A stretch of 64,000 nt of DNA from contig JAAFAB010000004.1 in NCBI GenBank assembly GCA_018222585.1, positions 351,915 to 415,914 of the forward strand, given 5' to 3'. The translations under genes were made by a program, and so were the position numbers. This stretch comes from Paracoccaceae bacterium (GTDB lineage: Bacteria; Pseudomonadota; Alphaproteobacteria; Rhodobacterales; Rhodobacteraceae). The notes below the pieces were generated by a model. That model had not been told where the DNA came from, did no database searches, and saw only the letters and a list, made by a program, of their open reading frames with translations. Shown here piece after piece: positions 54,735-63,975 of this stretch (its first letter is position 1; every line of letters starts with the position of its first letter).

Positions 54735-57700
54735 ATGACTGACCGGTTCGTGTCCGATGAAGCGTTGCGCCCCCTCAAGGCGTTCCAGCGCAAGACCGTC
54801 GACTATGTCGCCAAGCGGCTGCTGAGCGACACCGACGCGGTGCGCCACTTCCTGGTTGCCGACGAGGTGGGGCTTGGCAAGACGATGGTGGCCCGTGGCG
54901 TGATTGCGCGAACGATCGAGGCGCTACAGGACAGCGTGCCGCGCATCGACATTGTGTATATCTGCTCGAACGGGGCCATTGCGAAGCAGAACGTCGCGCG
55001 TCTGAACGTGATGGGCGGCGATCGCACGCGGGTCCTTCCTACACGCCTCACCATGCTTGCCCTGGAACTGGCCAAGGCCGGCGGGATCAAGCGCGAGGGG
55101 GTCAACTTCTTCAGCCTGACACCAGGCACCTCGCTGGATCTGAAACAGGGCGGCGGCATGAAGCAGGAACGTGCGCTGATCCTGCGTCTGATCTGGAACA
55201 TGCTGGACGATCGCCGTGCCGTGGCCAGGATGCTGCAAGGGTATGCCGGCGCGGCTGGATGGCGGCAGACGCGTGCCTGGATCGACCAGCAGCCGGTCGA
55301 GCCACAGATCGCGGCAAGGTTCGAGAATGCCGTCGCCGCCCGCCCCGATCTGCTGCACGAGCTTGAAGCGTGCGCGCAATGCTACAAGGGGCTGCGTAGG
55401 AACGACACCGATCTGAACAGGCGCCGGGAAAGCATCGTCGGCCAGCTGCGCACCATTCTCGCCCGCGAAAGCGCAGAGGCTCTGGAGCCCGACCTGATCG
55501 TTCTCGACGAATTCCAGCGCTTCACCGAGCTTTTGCACGGCGAAGGAGAGGCCGCCGACCTTGCGCGCAAGCTCTTTGACGCCATCGACCCCGACGGCAA
55601 CCAGTCCAAGGTCCTTCTGCTGTCCGCGACCCCCTACCGGATGCTGTCCCTGCGTGACGACGAGAACGACGCCGGCGATCACTACCGCGAGTTCCTGGAT
55701 GTCCTGAGTTTCCTCTATGGCGAGCGCGGGCCATCGGTCCGGGCTGAACTGGAGACCGAAATGCGCCGCTACCGGCTGGCTATGCAGGGCCTGCCAGGCA
55801 GTTTCGACGATGCCTGCACCATCAAGACCGGGATCGAAGGCACTTTGCGCAGCGTAATCGCCCGGACGGAACGCGTGGCCGAAACAGCCGAGCGCGACGC
55901 CATGATGCGCGACGTCGATATGCCAGTGACCGTGGAACCGGCCGACCTGATTGAAGCCCGCGCGGTGGCCCGTGTCGCCGATGCCGCTGATGCGCCAGGC
56001 ACAGTGGAATACTGGAAATCGGCACCCTACCTGCTCAGCTTCCTGCGCGACTACAAGCTTGGACAGCGCCTCGATCACCTCAAGGATTACCCGGGCGAGG
56101 CCTTGCTGGCCGCGATCCGGGACGCGGGGGCGGCCCAGATCGACACGGATGCCATCGAATCCTATCGCCCCATTCCCGAAAACAACGGCCGCATGCGCGC
56201 GCTGAAGGAGATCGCCTTTCGGGACGACATGGCTAAACGGCTCTGGATGCCGCCCAGCCAGCCCTATTTCGGGCCGCGCGTGACGGCGAGCAAGATGCTG
56301 ATCTTTTCCCAATGGGCGATGGTGCCGGACGCCATCGCCGCGCTGCTCTCCTATGACAGCGAGCGGATGATGGGGATGGGACGGACCGGGCGGAGCTACA
56401 CCGCGCGGCATCCGCAATTGCTGAACTTCCGGCGCAACAGGGATCGCCTGACGGGCTTGCGCGCCCTGCCCCTGGTCATTCCGTCTCCAACGCTTGCCTC
56501 CACGGTCGATCCGCTTGAAATCTTTCGATCCTCGGGGCCGCTGCCAGACGCGTCAGCCATGCGCAAACACGCCATCGATCGGCTGCAAGACTTGGCGTCA
56601 TCGCTTGAGGGCCGCCTTCGTGCAGTTCAGCGTGGAGGCTTCACCGCTCATATGGGCGACGGCGAAACGGAAATAGACGACGAAAACCTTGAACGGGCGT
56701 TGACCTGGGACTGGGCCTGTGCCGCCGCGCTGGATGTCCGTTCGGAGACGTTCGCCACATGGCTGGCAACTGGCGACATTTTGACCGACATCGTGCGGGC
56801 GGACGGTCAGGACGCGTGGCACGATCACCTTAACGCGCTCAGCGCAGCGGCCCGAGCCGACACGTTGCATGGGCAACCGGACCGGGATCGCCTGGTGGAC
56901 CACGTGGCGGACCTCGCCCTTGGCAGCCCAGCCACCTGCGCGCTGCGCGCCCTTCGGCGCGTGGTGCCCACCCTTGACCTGGACCATCCCGCTATGCTGA
57001 ACGCGGCGACCCGGATCGGCATGGCCTTTCGGGGCCTTTTCAACCAGCCGGAGAGCCTGGCTCTGTTGCGGACCGGAACCGATGACGTCTACTGGCAAAC
57101 GGTCCTCCATCATTGCGCAGAGCATGACCTGCAATCGGTTCTCGACGAATACCTGCACGTCCTGATGGAGGCCGAGGGGCTGATGGACGCCGAACCGGCC
57201 TATGCCGTTGCTGTTCTGGCGGAGACCGTCGATGACGCCCTGTCCCTCAAGCCCGCACAGATCGAAATCAAGCGCTATCGGGCGCACCGCGATCGCCTGG
57301 AGATCACCCCGGGTCTGCGGATGCGTGGCCGGTTTGCGACGCGCCTGCTGCAACAGGGCCAGGAGGACGGCGCGCAGCGGACAGACACGGTTCGCACCGC
57401 CTTCAACTCGCCGTTCCGGCCGTTTGTGTTGGCATCCACCTCCGTCGGGCAGGAAGGGCTCGACTTTCATCCCTATTGCCACAGGCTGGTGCATTGGAAC
57501 CTGCCCTCGAACCCGGTGGACCTGGAACAGCGCGAAGGCCGTGTCCACCGCTACAAGAACCATGCTGTCAGGCTGAACCTTGCCGCGAGGTTCGAGCACA
57601 CCCTCCGGAGCAGGGCGCCCGTAGGGGATCCGTGGCGCAGTATGTTTCATACGGCGCACGATCAAGCCGTTCGACCCGGAGACATGGAACCCTTCTGGCT

Positions 57701-57917
57701 CCTCGATGGCCCGACCGGCATCGAGCGCTTCGCACTTTCGCTCCCCTACAGCCGCGAAACCGCGCTCCTCGGGTGGCTCAAAAGGTCCGTTGCGCTGTAT
57801 CGCCTGGCGTTCGGCCAGCCGCGCCAAGATGATCTGATCTCGTTCCTTGAAGGCTTGGACAGGTCAGTAGAACACATTGATCTGTCCGAACTACAAATTA
57901 GCCTGAGGCCAGTCTGA
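54735..57917 (+). CDS. SF2 DEAD/SNF2-type helicase
   Basis: A 1060-residue ATP-dependent helicase or translocase. Walker A is VADEVGLGKTMVARG (about residues 42-56), motif II is LIVLDEFQRFTEL (DEFQ, about 257), motif III is LLLSATPYRM (about 297) and the C-terminal lobe has STSVGQEGLDFHPYCHRLVH followed by PSNPVDLEQREGRVHRYK (motifs V-VI). A long insertion (residues about 310-850) separates the two lobes. Family members pair with PLD and DUF6361 proteins. It is the last gene of the WYL-linked plus-strand run. The product likely moves along DNA to activate or deliver the PLD nuclease (inference). Confidence 0.88.
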   Translation: MTDRFVSDEALRPLKAFQRKTVDYVAKRLLSDTDAVRHFLVADEVGLGKTMVARGVIARTIEALQDSVPRIDIVYICSNGAIAKQNVARLNVMGGDRTRVLPTRLTMLALELAKAGGIKREGVNFFSLTPGTSLDLKQGGGMKQERALILRLIWNMLDDRRAVARMLQGYAGAAGWRQTRAWIDQQPVEPQIAARFENAVAARPDLLHELEACAQCYKGLRRNDTDLNRRRESIVGQLRTILARESAEALEPDLIVLDEFQRFTELLHGEGEAADLARKLFDAIDPDGNQSKVLLLSATPYRMLSLRDDENDAGDHYREFLDVLSFLYGERGPSVRAELETEMRRYRLAMQGLPGSFDDACTIKTGIEGTLRSVIARTERVAETAERDAMMRDVDMPVTVEPADLIEARAVARVADAADAPGTVEYWKSAPYLLSFLRDYKLGQRLDHLKDYPGEALLAAIRDAGAAQIDTDAIESYRPIPENNGRMRALKEIAFRDDMAKRLWMPPSQPYFGPRVTASKMLIFSQWAMVPDAIAALLSYDSERMMGMGRTGRSYTARHPQLLNFRRNRDRLTGLRALPLVIPSPTLASTVDPLEIFRSSGPLPDASAMRKHAIDRLQDLASSLEGRLRAVQRGGFTAHMGDGETEIDDENLERALTWDWACAAALDVRSETFATWLATGDILTDIVRADGQDAWHDHLNALSAAARADTLHGQPDRDRLVDHVADLALGSPATCALRALRRVVPTLDLDHPAMLNAATRIGMAFRGLFNQPESLALLRTGTDDVYWQTVLHHCAEHDLQSVLDEYLHVLMEAEGLMDAEPAYAVAVLAETVDDALSLKPAQIEIKRYRAHRDRLEITPGLRMRGRFATRLLQQGQEDGAQRTDTVRTAFNSPFRPFVLASTSVGQEGLDFHPYCHRLVHWNLPSNPVDLEQREGRVHRYKNHAVRLNLAARFEHTLRSRAPVGDPWRSMFHTAHDQAVRPGDMEPFWLLDGPTGIERFALSLPYSRETALLGWLKRSVALYRLAFGQPRQDDLISFLEGLDRSVEHIDLSELQISLRPV

Positions 57918-58237
57918 ACGGTGCTCAGTAATCCATTTCAACTATATCGCACAGACGGCGTTCAACCCGCAGTTACCCTTTTTCCGACAGGACGCATGCC
58001 CTGGTGCCGTCAAGCGAAGGAGCCGGAAAGCGGGCATCCGGTCTTTAGAGGGGCTGGAAATTTCTGCATCCTGCCCACCCGGACAAATCACCCTAATCTG
58101 TCCCAATGTTGCAGAAGCCGAACATGGGCGAAGATACTCTCGAGAGCGAGAGCTTACGAGCTTGCAGGGTGTGAACGAACCCAATTAGGGTCACGTCACT
58201 CGTCCTTGCAAATACGTGAAGTGTTCAGGAGTTCTAA
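57918..58237 (+). promoter_or_regulatory. Leader region before the Zorya operon
   Basis: A 320-bp stretch without a convincing gene on either strand. It is clearly AT-richer than the flanking DNA and should hold the zor promoter. No confident -35/-10 pair or operator was identified. AGGAG at its end serves the zorA TTG start. Confidence 0.5.
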
Positions 58238-60298
58238 TTGCTAAACGAATTCGGCGAGCTGTCTGGCCTCTACCTTAAAGATGGTATCATAGCCCTGGCG
58301 GAAGCATTGACTTTGTCGGATAGTCGGCCTGGTCAGATTGCAGGCATCTTGGCATTGATGACCATTTTTCTCGCGGTGTGGTATCTAATTAGGACACGTC
58401 GCCAACTGAATGCAGTTCAATTTCTGGACAAAAAAATCCGGACCTACCCGGACATTCGTTCCTTCGCGGAAGGTCACGACGAACTCATTCATGAACTACG
58501 GTCCAGTTTCCCGAAGAAAGGCCCGCGAGAAACCGTCTGGGAAGCCTTTGACGAATTCAACGAGACTGTCGTGCGAGATGACATCGATGGGCCGCCTACC
58601 ATTCGAAACTCGATCCGGCCGGCCTCGTTCCTCAACGTCGAAGATCTCGGTTTCGGTCCCGGCTTCTTCCGAATCCTTCCCAACACCCTGGTCTCGGCCG
58701 GGCTGCTGCTGACTTTCCTGGGCCTCGTCGCGGCGCTGCACCAATTCTCGCAATCAATGGACGTCGGGGCCGACGGCATGGATGGAGCGATGCGGGATTT
58801 CATGCAGATCGCTTCGGCCAAGTTCGTCATGTCGTTGGTCGGCTTGTTCTGCTCGATCCTTTTCACCTTCCTCCTCAAGACCCGGCAGAACAAGCTTGAT
58901 GCCGCCATTCATCGCCTTTGCATCGGGATCGAGCGGCGCCTCGTCTTCGTCAGTCTCGAGGACATCGGGTTTCGCCAGCTTCGCGCCGCGACCGAGCAGC
59001 GCGAGCACCTGCGCGAGATCGGCATGGGCATGGTCGCGGAGCTTCAGAAACCGCTGGAGGCCCTGCCAGACCGGATCACCGGCGCCATCGCCGACAAGAT
59101 GGACCCGATCTTTGACCGCGTCACCTCGATGGGGACGAGCAGCGTGGAAGGTCTGGTCGGCAACCTGTCTGACCAGCTGTCGCACTCCGTCGGCAATGCC
59201 CTTACCCGCGCCAGCGAGTCGCTGGGCGAGGCGACGGACCGGATCGGCCTCATGGTTGATCGGATGAACACGACGAACGCGCAGGCCGGGGATGGGATGC
59301 GCGAAGCCCTCGATCAGATGGCGCGGGCCATCTCCGAGATGCGCAACGAGGTGGCGACGAGCGGTCGAACTGCCTCCGAAGCGATGAACGAGGGCGCAGA
59401 CAGGCTCCTGTCGGTCATGAACGACACCCTGGAGGGCATCCGGGAGAACACCGGCGAGGGGGCCCAGGCCATGCGAACCGCGGCAGAGGAGATGCGCGCG
59501 GCCGCGGAAGGTTTCCGCGACACGCTGGCCAGCGCCAGCGAGGAAAGCAGCCAGGCTGCGCGGGAGCGGATGGCGCAAAGCAGCGCTGAGGCGGGTCATG
59601 CGATCGAGGGCGCCGGCAAGACGCTGCTCGAGAGCTTCAACCGGACGAGTGCCGATATTGCCAAGCTCGGCACCGACATGGGCAGCACCATCGGAGAGGA
59701 ATTGCTGGGCCGGCTGGAAGTGATCGGCCTCCGCCTCGAGGGGATGGCCGAAGCGGTCCAGCGCGGGGTATCTGGCGCCCAGAGCGCGGCGCAGGGGCTG
59801 AACACCGGGGCTGACGCCATCCACGGCGCGTCCGAAGGGTTCCGCACCGCCAGCCAGAACCTCACGGCAGCAGCCGAACCGCTGCGCGCCTCCCACGAAC
59901 GCATCGAGGCCACCCTGCGCCGGGTCGGGGATCTGGTCGGAACCGTGTCCGAGACCTTGATGCAGAATTCGGCTTCGGTCTCCGAGAACGCGGCGCATGT
60001 GCTGGAGACAGCCCAGACCGCGCTCGGTAACGAGCGCGAAGGCATCCGCGGCTCGCTCGAAGCCACCCACGCCGCCATGGCGCAGCTGTCCAACGAGGCC
60101 GAGAAGCTTGACCAGATCGACGCGATGCTTGGCCGGGCCCTGACCGAATACAACGCCAAGCTGGAAGCCGCCCTCGGCACCGCGCAGGATCATGTGAAGG
60201 AGATGAGCGACACCCTCGACCCCGGCCTCCAGACGCTCAGAAGCGTGGTTGAGCAGGCCGAGGCGTTCCTGCCTGCGCAGGCACCGGGGCGTGCATGA
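58238..60298 (+). CDS. zorA: Zorya protein ZorA (MotA-like motor subunit)
   Basis: Stator-like ion-channel subunit of the type I Zorya anti-phage system, 686 residues. Membrane helices are at about 33-53 (IAGILALMTIFLAVWYLI), 147-170 (PNTLVSAGLLLTFLGLVAAL) and 200-220 (KFVMSLVGLFCSILFTFLLK), matching the MotA/TolQ/ExbB fold. Residues from about 270 to the end form the long helical cytoplasmic tail typical of ZorA, which is thought to reach into the cell and signal phage attack. The start is a TTG at 58238 with AGGAG six bases upstream. It overlaps zorB by 4 bp. Confidence 0.92.
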   Translation: MLNEFGELSGLYLKDGIIALAEALTLSDSRPGQIAGILALMTIFLAVWYLIRTRRQLNAVQFLDKKIRTYPDIRSFAEGHDELIHELRSSFPKKGPRETVWEAFDEFNETVVRDDIDGPPTIRNSIRPASFLNVEDLGFGPGFFRILPNTLVSAGLLLTFLGLVAALHQFSQSMDVGADGMDGAMRDFMQIASAKFVMSLVGLFCSILFTFLLKTRQNKLDAAIHRLCIGIERRLVFVSLEDIGFRQLRAATEQREHLREIGMGMVAELQKPLEALPDRITGAIADKMDPIFDRVTSMGTSSVEGLVGNLSDQLSHSVGNALTRASESLGEATDRIGLMVDRMNTTNAQAGDGMREALDQMARAISEMRNEVATSGRTASEAMNEGADRLLSVMNDTLEGIRENTGEGAQAMRTAAEEMRAAAEGFRDTLASASEESSQAARERMAQSSAEAGHAIEGAGKTLLESFNRTSADIAKLGTDMGSTIGEELLGRLEVIGLRLEGMAEAVQRGVSGAQSAAQGLNTGADAIHGASEGFRTASQNLTAAAEPLRASHERIEATLRRVGDLVGTVSETLMQNSASVSENAAHVLETAQTALGNEREGIRGSLEATHAAMAQLSNEAEKLDQIDAMLGRALTEYNAKLEAALGTAQDHVKEMSDTLDPGLQTLRSVVEQAEAFLPAQAPGRA

Positions 60299-61389
60299 GG
60301 GCGCAGGCGAAGCGGCTGCGCCACGAGGAGGAGGAAGAGAGCGCCTTCATCTCGATGACCGACATGACGGTCGGCTTCCTATTCATAATGATGATCCTGC
60401 TCGCCTTCTTTGCCAGCCAGATGCAGGAGCCCGACGCCGTCTCGCGGTCGGACTACGACCGGGTCATCGCGGAGCGGGACATGTGGCAGGAACGGGCCCA
60501 GAGTCGTGCCGAAGTCATCCTGCGGCTCGAGGCCGAGATCGAGGCGCTGAAGCAGCAACGCGAACGGCTGCAGGCTGAAGTCAACGACCTGAACACGGCG
60601 CTCGAGGTCCAGAGGGCGACAGTGACCGAACTGACCTCGGAGCTTGAAGCGGCACGCACCCGGATCGCGGACCTCGAGGCGCGCATCCGAGAGCTTCTGC
60701 AACAGGTCGCCGAACGGGACGAGCAGATAGAGGACCTCCGCCGGCAGCTTGCGGAGCTGCAGAAGATCGACCCGTTGGAGGCCTACCTCGCGCAGGTGTC
60801 CCAGGCCCGACGCGAGGTCCTACAGCGTCTTCGCGACGCGATCAGGGCCGACTTCCCCGATCTTCAGGTCGAACTGAGCGAGGAATCCGACGCGCTACGG
60901 TTCCAGGGCGAAGGACTATTCGCCTCCGGCAGGTCCGACCTGGCCCGGGATCGGCGCGAGATCGTCGCCCGGCTGGCCCAGCGTCTGGACGAGGTGCTGC
61001 CCTGCTTCACGCTGGGCGAGGCCTCGCGTTTCGACCCGGACTGCAATCCCGGCTTTGTCATGATCGAGGCGGTCCAGATCGAAGGCCACACCGATGACGT
61101 CGGAACCGACCGGGTGAATCGCAACCTGTCCGCCGCCCGCGCGAACAGCACCTTCTTCGCCATGACGCAGGCCGCCGAGCAAGTCATGCAGCATCAGAAC
61201 CTCAAGCGGCAGCCGGTGCTCTCGGTGGCCGCCTACGGGCCGGACCGCCCCGTTGCCTCGAACGAGACGCCCGAGGGCCGCGCCACCAATCGCCGGATCG
61301 ACCTGCGGTTCATCATGGTGACCCCGCAGGATACGGATGGGATTGAGGTTATCCGCGAGGCGTTGGAGAGCGTCGAGGACCAACGATGA
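60295..61389 (+). CDS. zorB: Zorya protein ZorB (MotB/OmpA-like subunit)
   Basis: Partner of ZorA, 364 residues. The single membrane helix (FISMTDMTVGFLFIMMILLA) carries the aspartate expected for ion flow. The C-terminal OmpA-like peptidoglycan-binding domain has VQIEGHTDDVGTD, NLSAARANSTFF and EGRATNRRIDLRF. Between them residues about 50-160 form a long coiled coil (IEALKQQRERLQAEVNDLNT, then LEAARTRIADLEARIREL), making this protein longer than the roughly 250-residue E. coli ZorB as I recall it. It is coupled to zorA and zorC by ATGA overlaps. Confidence 0.92.
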   Translation: MRAQAKRLRHEEEEESAFISMTDMTVGFLFIMMILLAFFASQMQEPDAVSRSDYDRVIAERDMWQERAQSRAEVILRLEAEIEALKQQRERLQAEVNDLNTALEVQRATVTELTSELEAARTRIADLEARIRELLQQVAERDEQIEDLRRQLAELQKIDPLEAYLAQVSQARREVLQRLRDAIRADFPDLQVELSEESDALRFQGEGLFASGRSDLARDRREIVARLAQRLDEVLPCFTLGEASRFDPDCNPGFVMIEAVQIEGHTDDVGTDRVNRNLSAARANSTFFAMTQAAEQVMQHQNLKRQPVLSVAAYGPDRPVASNETPEGRATNRRIDLRFIMVTPQDTDGIEVIREALESVEDQR

Positions 61390-62741
61390 CTGGCGCGGGT
61401 CCAACCTTGCCGGACAGCCGGCCGCGGGAGTCGACACGTGCGATGTTGAACCGAGGCCGACCCTTTCGGGTCCGGGCCCTCCCGTCCCTCAAACAGGTCA
61501 GCCGGTCGGTCGCGGAAATCCTGACCCGTTGGCCCGATGCCGTCCGCACGCCAGAGGACCGTGACCGAGAGAGATTGGCCAAGGAGATGTTGCGAAGGGT
61601 TTCGGAGTGGGACTGGACGAATATCACTACGCAGCGTGTCAATTCGGCGGCAGTAGCGGTCTTCGACGAAGAGCGACGGTCGCGCCAGGATCTCTTTCCC
61701 GTCCGGGAATTCTACCTCACAGAAATCGCGACGCGAGAGCCCGGCGCCTTTCTCGACGGGATGGTCGGCGTCTACATCGAAAGCTTCGCGCCGGGGCGAG
61801 ATCACACACGGCACCTTGCCAAGGCGCTGGCGGAACGAAGCGACGACCTTGGCGCTCGACACCGCAAGCTCACGACTTCCCTCCCCGAGCTTTTCCGCCC
61901 GGATGCCGTACCGCTTGCACTGGCCCGCATCATGCGAGACGCTGAAGACGCCTACGCGCACCTGAAGGCCATTGGCCTCAACAGCCCCCATACCTCGGGC
62001 CTTGCCAAGGCGGCGCAGAAGACTTTCGTCGAACGCCTCGCTCCCGACCTCGACAAAGCCGAGGCCCGTCGGAAGCTCTTCAACTGGCTGACGCCCGAGA
62101 ACGGACCCGTTCTTCAGGCTGGCGCCGGTCCCGCCGTGGAAGCGCTGCTGGCCCCGTGGCGCGAACGCAACCCGCCTGACACGCTGCGCAACGAACTGAG
62201 CGAGGCGATAATTAAGGCCTGGAATGATCCCCGCCTGCATGCGGGTGGCATCTGGTCGGGTTTCGACAACGAATTGCGCGCCGTTCTGCTGCGCTGGCTG
62301 ACCCATCAGGACATGAAATTCTTCTGCGACATGGTCACCGCCACGCAGAATAGCCCGATGTGGCCGCCACGCCGGGACTTCTGGCTGAAGCTATATCACG
62401 ACAGGATGATCGACGAAGCCTGGGTCGCTTTTGGATCGGAAGCGCGGCGCTATGCGCAACAGAACCTCCTGCGAGGAGGTAAGACTGACATGAACCGCCG
62501 TTTCGGCCGCCAACTGGATCGCGGAGGGAGCACGTCGCTACTGATCATGCGCATCGGCAACAAGATTGTCGTAGACGGCTGCCATAGCTACAAGACGCAT
62601 ATTTTCCGCGCAGACGACAGAAGAGCCCCCAAGCTCTACGAACGTCAATACTACTGCGACGACATCAGGCTTGCTTCACCAAACTCGAAATCGCACAGCT
62701 CCATTCCGAGTTGGTCGCAGTGGGTCTTGCAGCATGTCTGA
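61386..62741 (+). CDS. zorC: Zorya protein ZorC (EH-signature domain)
   Basis: A 451-residue cytoplasmic effector component of type I Zorya. The C-terminal half shows the EH_signature pattern: FFCDMVTATQNSPMWPPRRD, WLKLYHDRMIDEAWVAFGSE, then FGRQLDRGGSTSLLIMRIGN and VVDGCHSYKTHIFRADD. ZorC binds DNA with the help of this region in described systems. The start overlaps the zorB stop (ATGA), and the gene overlaps the next by 8 bp. An internal ATG near residue 20 would remove a low-complexity N-terminus. Confidence 0.88.
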   Translation: MTGAGPTLPDSRPRESTRAMLNRGRPFRVRALPSLKQVSRSVAEILTRWPDAVRTPEDRDRERLAKEMLRRVSEWDWTNITTQRVNSAAVAVFDEERRSRQDLFPVREFYLTEIATREPGAFLDGMVGVYIESFAPGRDHTRHLAKALAERSDDLGARHRKLTTSLPELFRPDAVPLALARIMRDAEDAYAHLKAIGLNSPHTSGLAKAAQKTFVERLAPDLDKAEARRKLFNWLTPENGPVLQAGAGPAVEALLAPWRERNPPDTLRNELSEAIIKAWNDPRLHAGGIWSGFDNELRAVLLRWLTHQDMKFFCDMVTATQNSPMWPPRRDFWLKLYHDRMIDEAWVAFGSEARRYAQQNLLRGGKTDMNRRFGRQLDRGGSTSLLIMRIGNKIVVDGCHSYKTHIFRADDRRAPKLYERQYYCDDIRLASPNSKSHSSIPSWSQWVLQHV

Positions 62742-63975
62742 GGCCAAACCTGTACATATTGTCACCGACGACGCCATCGAGGTACGTTTTCCGCCGGCAA
62801 AGCACGGCCTGCTCTCCAGATTGATGGCAAGACCAAGCGCCCGAAGCTTCACTGAGCTCGCGGCTGAACACAGGGAACTTCTCTTTTCCATCGGCGACCT
62901 TCGTGCCTGGGGCGACACTCATCCGGATGAGGTGACGGTCGCACCGGATCACCTTCGTATCTCCCATGACGCCGCCGCCAGCCTGTCGGCGCCAGCGGCG
63001 GACGCGCTTGGCCTGCCGCGCGCCGTCGACCTCATCCTGAAGACCGACGTGACCGGTGTCCTCGGCCGTCCGGATTTCCGGCTTCACTACGAATGGTCTC
63101 GCAATGGCCGCCAGGAGCATCCGAGGCGCAGCGGCGCCGTCCTGCATACCTCCTGCGGCCCGCGCCGGTTGCCACTCTGGATGAAGCGGGCGCTGGACCT
63201 TGCCGACGAGTTCGACGCCACGCAACCGGTCGAGGATCACTGGCGGGCGCTTGCCGAATTCCGCCGCGCGATCGAGCCGGAGGACGTAATCGACCCCGAA
63301 ATGCCCGCCAACCGCGAGATGGCCCAGCTGTCGATGACCGCCTTCCTGCGCGGACTGGAGGTGCGGATCGCCGACCGGTTCTCGATCGCCCCGGATGCCT
63401 CATTGGGGCAATTCGAGATCGTGCCTTACTCCTCCGAGCGGCTGGACAGCGACGGCATCGCCGATGACGAAATTTCGGAACAGAACGCAGAACTCACGGG
63501 CGAGGCGCTCGCCGTATTCCAGCATCGCTTGCACGCGCGCGGCGCACGGCCTGCCTTCCAGCTTGGCAATAACTCGTACCTGGTAATCGACCGCGGCGCG
63601 GCGCCTGTGCTCGAAGAGCTCGCCCGCGCTCAGAAAGCCCCGCGTGAGGAACGCCGCGCCTTCATCGAGAACCCGCGGAGTTTCATCACCGAGGCGGTGA
63701 ACCGGCACTTGCAGGGCACAGGCGCCCTGGACGGGCTCGACGCCGCCGAGCAAGAGGAGATGGTCGAGGCGATCGCCGGGCCGGGGCTTGTCGAAAGCCG
63801 GGAATATTCGGAGCGGGTGACGGGGGTGATCGTCTACCAGCGGCCCCAGGACCCGATTGAGGGCAGCGGCACCACTTGGCTTCCCGAAGCCTTCGCGCAA
63901 CACCTCGTCGAAGCGATTCAAAACATGCCCGACGGCGAGCTGGAGGTAACCGCCCGATTGAGGCCGCCTGCCTGA
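62734..63975 (+). CDS. zorD: ZorD-like N-terminal region (helicase core not seen)
   Basis: A 413-residue protein in the position of zorD. Parts such as HGLLSRLMARPSARSFTELA, RRLPLWMKRALDLADEFDAT and AFQLGNNSYLVIDRGAAPVL look like the N-terminal portion that precedes the SNF2 motor of SNF2-type defence helicases. No Walker motifs are present, and the frame ends 25 bp before the window edge. Either the helicase is a separate downstream gene or this zorD is split by a frameshift or nonsense change. The ATG at 62734 overlaps the zorC stop. The gene symbol is given by position and similarity to ZorD architecture, not by full length. Confidence 0.65.
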   Translation: MSEAKPVHIVTDDAIEVRFPPAKHGLLSRLMARPSARSFTELAAEHRELLFSIGDLRAWGDTHPDEVTVAPDHLRISHDAAASLSAPAADALGLPRAVDLILKTDVTGVLGRPDFRLHYEWSRNGRQEHPRRSGAVLHTSCGPRRLPLWMKRALDLADEFDATQPVEDHWRALAEFRRAIEPEDVIDPEMPANREMAQLSMTAFLRGLEVRIADRFSIAPDASLGQFEIVPYSSERLDSDGIADDEISEQNAELTGEALAVFQHRLHARGARPAFQLGNNSYLVIDRGAAPVLEELARAQKAPREERRAFIENPRSFITEAVNRHLQGTGALDGLDAAEQEEMVEAIAGPGLVESREYSERVTGVIVYQRPQDPIEGSGTTWLPEAFAQHLVEAIQNMPDGELEVTARLRPPA

